Source of the DNA: Chryseobacterium joostei
GTDB taxonomy: Bacteria; Bacteroidota; Bacteroidia; Flavobacteriales; Weeksellaceae
Reading direction: 5' to 3'
Assembly (NCBI RefSeq): GCF_003815775.1
Contig: NZ_CP033926.1
Location: 4,774,001 to 4,838,000 of the forward strand
Length of the DNA stretch: 64,000 nt
Position 1 is the stretch's first letter. Each line of letters opens with the position of its first letter. The translations under genes and the position numbers were made by a program. This document shows positions 60,267 to 64,000 of the stretch, piece after piece. The notes under the pieces are model-generated. The model saw only the letters and a list, made by a program, of their open reading frames with translations. It was not told the origin of the DNA and did not search any database.

Positions 60267-60836
60267 ATGAAAAACAACTCATCCTTAAAAGGCTTACTCA
60301 TTGCAGCTGTGGCGTTTATCGGTGCCTTTGGGATCTACTTCCTTTTTTTAGCCAAGAAGAATTATTATGTTGTAGATAATCCTACCCCCAATACGTATTA
60401 CTTTAAGATCAATAACGGTTCTGAAGGAATCATTTCGGCGGGGCAGTATGTGCATGTGGATTTGAATAAGGGAAAAAACTCTATTCAGGTTTTCGACCAA
60501 AATAAAAAAATGCTTTACGATTCGGCATTTGAAGTAAATAAACTTCGTGGTCTGCTTAATATCGCACATCAGGATTACTATGTGAATGACCAGTACTACG
60601 GGTATAACCTTAAAAAAGATTCGTTATTGATGGCACTTGATAAGACTGTCATAGACGGAAAGGAATATCTCGGAGGAGCAAAGCGTTTCAATAAGCTTTA
60701 CACAGAAGAATTTTATTACAATGTAGATGAAGATTATGATAAATTGATCAAGAACATCCAGAAAGTGGAATCGAGATCAAAGATCTTCAGAAAGCAGGAT
60801 TACCTAAATTATTACAAAGAATATTACAAGTTTTAA
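60267..60836 (+). CDS. Membrane-anchored hypothetical protein
   Basis: A 189-residue protein with one N-terminal membrane helix (about 9-29) after a short basic cytoplasmic start. The rest lies in the periplasm and is rich in Tyr, Lys and Asn (for example D-Q-Y-Y-G-Y-N-L and Y-K-E-Y-Y-K-F at the end). I do not recognise it. It precedes menG by 3 bp, and the cluster with menG and porT appears to be co-transcribed. Confidence 0.7.
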   Translation: MKNNSSLKGLLIAAVAFIGAFGIYFLFLAKKNYYVVDNPTPNTYYFKINNGSEGIISAGQYVHVDLNKGKNSIQVFDQNKKMLYDSAFEVNKLRGLLNIAHQDYYVNDQYYGYNLKKDSLLMALDKTVIDGKEYLGGAKRFNKLYTEEFYYNVDEDYDKLIKNIQKVESRSKIFRKQDYLNYYKEYYKF

Positions 60837-60839
60837 GTT

Positions 60840-61571
60840 TTGACAAAAGATATTACCAAAGTTACTCCCTACAATTCGGAGGCTACAAAGAAAAGCCAGG
60901 TAGAGGATATGTTCGACAATATTGCACCGAAGTATGACCTTTTAAACAGAGTTTTATCCATGAAAATTGATATTTTGTGGAGAAACAAACTGGTAAAATG
61001 GATGAAAAATGATAATCCGCAGGAAGTGCTGGATGTGGCTACAGGAACGGGAGATCTGGCAATTACTATTGAAAAAGGAACCGGTTCCAAAGTAGTTGGT
61101 TTAGATTTATCACAACAAATGCTGAATGTTGGCGTTATTAAAATAAAAAAACTTAAATTAGACGGCAAAATTTCCATGCAAAAAGGGGATGCAGAAAATT
61201 TACCTTTCGAGGACAATAGATTTGATGCTGTTTCCGTTGCATTTGGAGTGAGGAATTTTGAGAACCTTACCAAAGGTTTAGCAGAGTTAAGAAGAGTAGT
61301 TAAAGATAACAAGAGTGTTTATATACTGGAGTTTTCAAAGGTTGAGGGTTTTTTAGGACCATTTTATATGTTTTATTTCAAAAATATATTGCCTGCCATA
61401 GGCAGATTGGTTTCTAAAGATAATAGGGCGTATACATACCTTCCGGATTCTGTAAATGCTTTTCCTTTCGGGGAGAAGATGAAGCAAATTCTTTTAGATA
61501 CGGGATTTAAGAAAGTAGAATATAAAAAATTAAGTTTAGGTATAGCCACAATTTATAAAGCAACAAAGTAA
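60840..61571 (+). CDS. menG: Demethylmenaquinone methyltransferase (UbiE/MenG)
   Basis: A 243-residue class I methyltransferase of the UbiE family. It has M-F-D-N-I-A-P-K-Y-D-L-L-N, the SAM motif L-D-V-A-T-G-T-G-D-L-A, and A-F-G-V-R-N-F-E. The family N terminus (V-T-P-Y-N-x-x) is coded upstream of the first ATG, so the start is TTG at 60840. Bacteroidota use menaquinone, so it methylates demethylmenaquinone in the last step. It lies 3 bp after the anchored protein gene and 3 bp before porT. Confidence 0.95.
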   Translation: MTKDITKVTPYNSEATKKSQVEDMFDNIAPKYDLLNRVLSMKIDILWRNKLVKWMKNDNPQEVLDVATGTGDLAITIEKGTGSKVVGLDLSQQMLNVGVIKIKKLKLDGKISMQKGDAENLPFEDNRFDAVSVAFGVRNFENLTKGLAELRRVVKDNKSVYILEFSKVEGFLGPFYMFYFKNILPAIGRLVSKDNRAYTYLPDSVNAFPFGEKMKQILLDTGFKKVEYKKLSLGIATIYKATK

Positions 61572-61574
61572 CCT

Positions 61575-62357
61575 ATGAATAAATTTCTATTAAAAGCACT
61601 GGTTTTGACCTCAGTAAATGTTGCCGTTTTTGCAAACGCGCAATTTAGAACCCGAAACAGAATGGACAAGTTGGAAGATTTCGACGAGCAGAAATTCAGT
61701 TGGGGGTTTTATTTGAACGGGAATAGACTAGACTACCGAATTGTATTGCATCCAAGATACGGGATGAATGAAAATGAAAACCTTGTTTCCTCTAAGGAAA
61801 GTTACAGTTTCGGTGCTGGGCTTATTGCAAAATGGAGACTGAATGACTATCTGGATGTAAGGATAGAACCAGGTCTACAGTTTGCACAAAGACAGTTGAC
61901 TTTTAATACTCAATCCAATGATATCTATGCGGGGGGATCATTAACCAATCCTCCGTTTATGCCTATTCCTCTAACAGATAAAGATAAAGTAAGAGAAATT
62001 AAGTCTACATTGGTTGATATTCCGGTACTTTTGGAACTTCACGGGCGAAGATGGTATAATTCAAGACCATACGTCGCAGCTGGGGTAAATTATATCGTGA
62101 ACCTACAATCCAACTCAGGATCTACTGATGATAACATGCAGCAGATCTTCAGGTCTACAACGCATAATTTTGCTTGGTCTGCAGAAATGGGTATCCAGTT
62201 TTACTTCAATAAGTTTAAACTGACTCCCGGGGTAAGAGGAACATTCTTCATGAATAATGAAAAAGTGGCTGATAATGCAACTACACCTCCTTATTGGGCA
62301 TCTGCCGTTTCTACATTACAGACAAGAGCAATCATGTTTGTGTTGAAATTTGAATAA
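61575..62357 (+). CDS. porT: PorT/SprT, type IX secretion system outer-membrane protein
   Basis: A 260-residue exported protein with signal peptide 1-22 (A-N-A-Q) and an eight-stranded-barrel pattern typical of the PorT family (W-G-F-Y-L-N-G-N near the start of the mature part, G-A-G-L-I-A-K-W-R-L-N-D, I-P-V-L-L-E-L-H-G-R). PorT is needed for T9SS in Porphyromonas gingivalis, and SprT is its counterpart in Flavobacterium johnsoniae. It follows menG by 3 bp, an arrangement seen in other flavobacteria, and pairs with the T9SS-sorted proteins elsewhere in the window. Confidence 0.9.
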   Translation: MNKFLLKALVLTSVNVAVFANAQFRTRNRMDKLEDFDEQKFSWGFYLNGNRLDYRIVLHPRYGMNENENLVSSKESYSFGAGLIAKWRLNDYLDVRIEPGLQFAQRQLTFNTQSNDIYAGGSLTNPPFMPIPLTDKDKVREIKSTLVDIPVLLELHGRRWYNSRPYVAAGVNYIVNLQSNSGSTDDNMQQIFRSTTHNFAWSAEMGIQFYFNKFKLTPGVRGTFFMNNEKVADNATTPPYWASAVSTLQTRAIMFVLKFE

Positions 62358-62378
62358 AAAAATATCACGTTGAAAATA

Positions 62379-62409
62379 CAAAGGAGGTGCATCTGCATCT
62401 CCTTTTTTG
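62379..62409 (+). terminator. Terminator of porT
   Basis: AAGGAGGTGCA (62381-62391) pairs with TGCATCTCCTT (62394-62404) with one G-U pair and a two-base turn, followed by six T. Confidence 0.85.
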
Positions 62410-62461
62410 TTGAGATTACAAAATATAGGACGTTTTATTTTTGTTAGTGTTATTATTTTTT

Positions 62462-62469
62462 TATTTTTG
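62462..62469 (+). promoter_or_regulatory. -7 promoter element of the coiled-coil/zapA genes
   Basis: TATTTTTG is an exact TAnnTTTG match, 27 nt before the ATG at 62497. It argues against the upstream TTG at 62407, which lies in the porT terminator. Confidence 0.6.
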
Positions 62470-62496
62470 CTTCTAGTTAGAATATACAAACCTGAA

Positions 62497-62799
62497 ATGC
62501 TTCAAGATTTAGAAAACAATTTTTCAGAATTAGAGAGAAAGATTTTGACTCTTCAAAAGAATTACAAAAATCTTACTGAAAATTTATCAGAATTAAGTAT
62601 TGAGCATGAAGACCTGAAGAAGAAGTATGATGAGGAGAGAAGAAAAAATCAGGTATTAGCAGAAGAACAAAAAAATATAAAACTTTATTCAGCAATATCA
62701 GGAAATCCTGAACACAATAGGTTAATGAAAAATCACATCAACAGATTGGTAAAAGAAATAGATTTCTGTATTGCGCAGCTTCAAAACAGTGGATTATAA
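62497..62799 (+). CDS. Coiled-coil protein upstream of ZapA (ZapB-like)
   Basis: A 100-residue protein, mostly one long coiled coil (Leu/Ile heptads in residues about 1-65, Glu/Lys-rich), ending in a conserved-looking V-K-E-I-D-F-C-I-A-Q-L. Its stop overlaps the zapA start by one base (TAATG). Flavobacteria commonly have such a small coiled-coil protein before zapA; by layout it resembles ZapB, a Z-ring partner of ZapA. An extension from TTG 62407 would add a membrane helix but would start inside a terminator, so I reject it. Confidence 0.75.
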   Translation: MLQDLENNFSELERKILTLQKNYKNLTENLSELSIEHEDLKKKYDEERRKNQVLAEEQKNIKLYSAISGNPEHNRLMKNHINRLVKEIDFCIAQLQNSGL

Positions 62800-63086
62800 T
62801 GGAGGTAAGGAGAATAACCGTCAACATTGCAGGAAGAGTGTATCCGCTGAACGTACCGGCAGCAGAGGAAGAAACTTTGCGTAAAGTAGGGAAGCAGATT
62901 GAGAATATGATTAAAGATTTTGAACAGAACTTCGATGTAAGAGATAAACAAGATGCTTTGGCTATGTGTGCCCTTAAACTGGGAACTAATGCAGAAGTAG
63001 TGTCTCTTAACTACGAGAAAAATATTAATTCGAGCAACGAAAGATTAAAACAAATTAATCAATCGTTGAATGAAATCGGGAAATAG
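62799..63086 (+). CDS. zapA: Cell division protein ZapA
   Basis: A 95-residue FtsZ-ring stabiliser. The N-terminal domain V-N-I-A-G-R-V-Y-P-L-N-V and the long helical C-terminal part match ZapA. Length is standard. It crosslinks FtsZ filaments at mid-cell. It overlaps the upstream coiled-coil gene by one base. As in enterobacteria, a 6S RNA gene follows. Confidence 0.9.
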   Translation: MEVRRITVNIAGRVYPLNVPAAEEETLRKVGKQIENMIKDFEQNFDVRDKQDALAMCALKLGTNAEVVSLNYEKNINSSNERLKQINQSLNEIGK

Positions 63087-63097
63087 ATTTTTTTTCC

Positions 63098-63277
63098 TGA
63101 ACAAGCTGCCTACAATGATTCTAACACATTAAAGGTAAACTCAACGCTAAGCAATTACCGAACAAATGTCCATCGAATGGCGTGCCGGGTCTTCCGGATT
63201 ACAGACAGTGGAAATCAGTTCAAATCGTGTTGATTAGGAGTTTACTCTCAATCCCTGGATTATTGTGGGCTTTTTTT
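63098..63277 (+). ncRNA. ssrS: 6S RNA (Flavobacteria type)
   Basis: The 231-bp zapA-rny gap folds as a long rod. The closing stem GCCTACAAT (63108-63116) pairs with ATTGTGGGC (63262-63270), and GTAAACTC (63135-63142) pairs with GAGTTTAC (63238-63245), leaving a large internal bubble and an apical part. A T7 run follows. Rod with central bubble and position after zapA are hallmarks of 6S RNA, which binds and holds RNA polymerase. I call it by structure and context; the ends are approximate. Confidence 0.82.
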
Positions 63278-63317
63278 ATTTAAAGGATATGAATACAATT
63301 AAAACTCAATATAAATT

Positions 63318-64000
63318 ATGATAGAAGTTATAGTCGGTGTTGTTTGTTTAGTAATTGGTGCTGTCGTAGGAATGTTTTTTTCCAGAAGCTCACTGAATAC
63401 TAAGGCAAAATTTATCATAGATGATGCAACTAAAAATGCCGAAAACCTTATAGAAAAAGCTAACGTACAAGCTGAATCCATAAAGAAAGAAAAGAATCTT
63501 CAAGCTAAGGAAAAATTCCTTGAACTAAAATCTCAGCATGATGCAGACATCCAATCTCGTGAGAAAAAGATGCAGGAAGCTGAAAAAAGAACGAAAGACA
63601 AGGAACACAAACTGAATGACGAACTTAGCAAGACAGGAAAACTTGAAAAGGATTTAGACAGACAGATTGCAGATTACGCCAAGAAGAACGAAATTCTAGA
63701 CAGAAAACAGCAGGAATTAGATATAGCTACCGCTAAAAAAGTTGAAATACTTGAAAAAATCTCTAATTACACGGCTGAAGAAGCTAAGGCAGAATTGGTA
63801 GAAACCATGAAAGCTGAAGCGAAGACAAGAGCACAGGCGCACGTTCAGGGTATCATGGAGGAAGCTCAGATGAATGCTAAAAACGAAGCCAGAAAAATTG
63901 TTATCCAAACGATCCAAAGAATCGGGACAGAGCAGGCCATCGAAAACTCAGTATCAGTATTCAACATTGAATCTGACGAAGTAAAAGGTAGAATTATTGG
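63318..64000 (+). CDS. rny: Ribonuclease Y, N-terminal part
   Basis: The ATG at 63318 opens a frame that runs off the window after 227 residues. It has an N-terminal membrane helix (about 4-20), a long coiled coil with many Glu, Lys, Ala and Gln residues, and the start of the KH domain, where the frame ends at V-F-N-I-E-S-D-E-V-K-G-R-I-I-G. RNase Y is a membrane-anchored endoribonuclease that begins mRNA decay. The HD domain must lie beyond the right edge. Confidence 0.95.
   Translation, partial: MIEVIVGVVCLVIGAVVGMFFSRSSLNTKAKFIIDDATKNAENLIEKANVQAESIKKEKNLQAKEKFLELKSQHDADIQSREKKMQEAEKRTKDKEHKLNDELSKTGKLEKDLDRQIADYAKKNEILDRKQQELDIATAKKVEILEKISNYTAEEAKAELVETMKAEAKTRAQAHVQGIMEEAQMNAKNEARKIVIQTIQRIGTEQAIENSVSVFNIESDEVKGRII

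Noticed and set aside
60869..61312. Antisense ORF of 147 codons opposite menG
   Set aside because: Long only because of codon bias of the true gene on the other strand; Ser/Leu-rich with no motif.
62407..62496. TTG-started N-terminal extension with a membrane helix on the coiled-coil protein
   Set aside because: It begins inside the T tract of the porT terminator and upstream of the promoter element at 62462-62469.

Overview
The window looks like a chromosomal segment of a Chryseobacterium-type flavobacterium (Bacteroidota, Weeksellaceae). The DNA is AT-rich. Nearly every promoter I can recognise is the Bacteroidota -7 element TAnnTTTG rather than a sigma70 -10 box. Lineage marker genes are present: gldF and gldG (gliding and type IX secretion), porT/sprT, and three proteins ending in a type IX secretion (T9SS) C-terminal sorting domain. 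One gene encodes a protein-glutaminase very like the Chryseobacterium proteolyticum enzyme. I see no phage, insertion sequence, CRISPR array, tRNA or rRNA; this is core chromosome with a few accessory genes.

Layout. 1-2.8 kb: end of hemJ, then gldF-gldG. 2.9-4.9 kb: three poorly known minus-strand genes (DUF2314+ankyrin, an orphan, DUF4268). 5-7 kb: Rrf2 regulator, a 40-codon ORF, a TauE/SafE exporter and a small monooxygenase. 7-18.1 kb: a heme acquisition region. It has two minus-strand T9SS-secreted proteins, one HmuY-like, and a plus-strand operon hmuR-hmuY-hmuT-hmuU-hmuV-methyltransferase-hmuS, followed by a ChaN-like heme-binding protein. Two promoter regions here carry paired copies of a Fur-like 9-1-9 palindrome at identical 31-bp spacing. 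18.3-21.6 kb: a secreted peptide-deformylase-like protein, the nitroreductase-ohrR-ohr peroxide operon with a palindromic operator, and an SDR. 21.6-23 kb: a small lipoprotein and the protein-glutaminase. 23.2-31.4 kb: lipB and a complete trp operon, read trpE-G-D-C-F-GNAT-B-A, preceded by a leader peptide with three consecutive Trp codons and an attenuator hairpin.

31.5-39.3 kb: membrane and lipoprotein genes, a lipoprotein cytochrome c, rlmF, lysS, a ClbS-like protein and cytochrome bd oxidase (cydAB). 39.5-50.8 kb: a T9SS beta-propeller-like protein, gyrB, DUF5684, two DUF3857 transglutaminase-like proteins (one with its catalytic residues lost), an RsiV-like lipoprotein, a lipid kinase and a dicarboxylate symporter. 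51-60.2 kb: gamma-glutamyltransferase, a large TonB-dependent receptor, SDR-type threonine dehydrogenase, a polysaccharide-deacetylase-like protein without metal ligands, a metallophosphoesterase and a FabH-like ketosynthase. 60.2-64 kb: a conserved cluster of an anchored protein, menG/ubiE, porT, a coiled-coil division protein, zapA, a 6S RNA and the start of rny.

The clearest themes are heme import (receptor, hemophore, ABC importer, cytoplasmic heme handling) coupled to T9SS secretion, attenuation-controlled tryptophan synthesis, and several genes whose start codon lies at the predicted transcription start (trpL, the Rrf2 gene, the lipid kinase gene).
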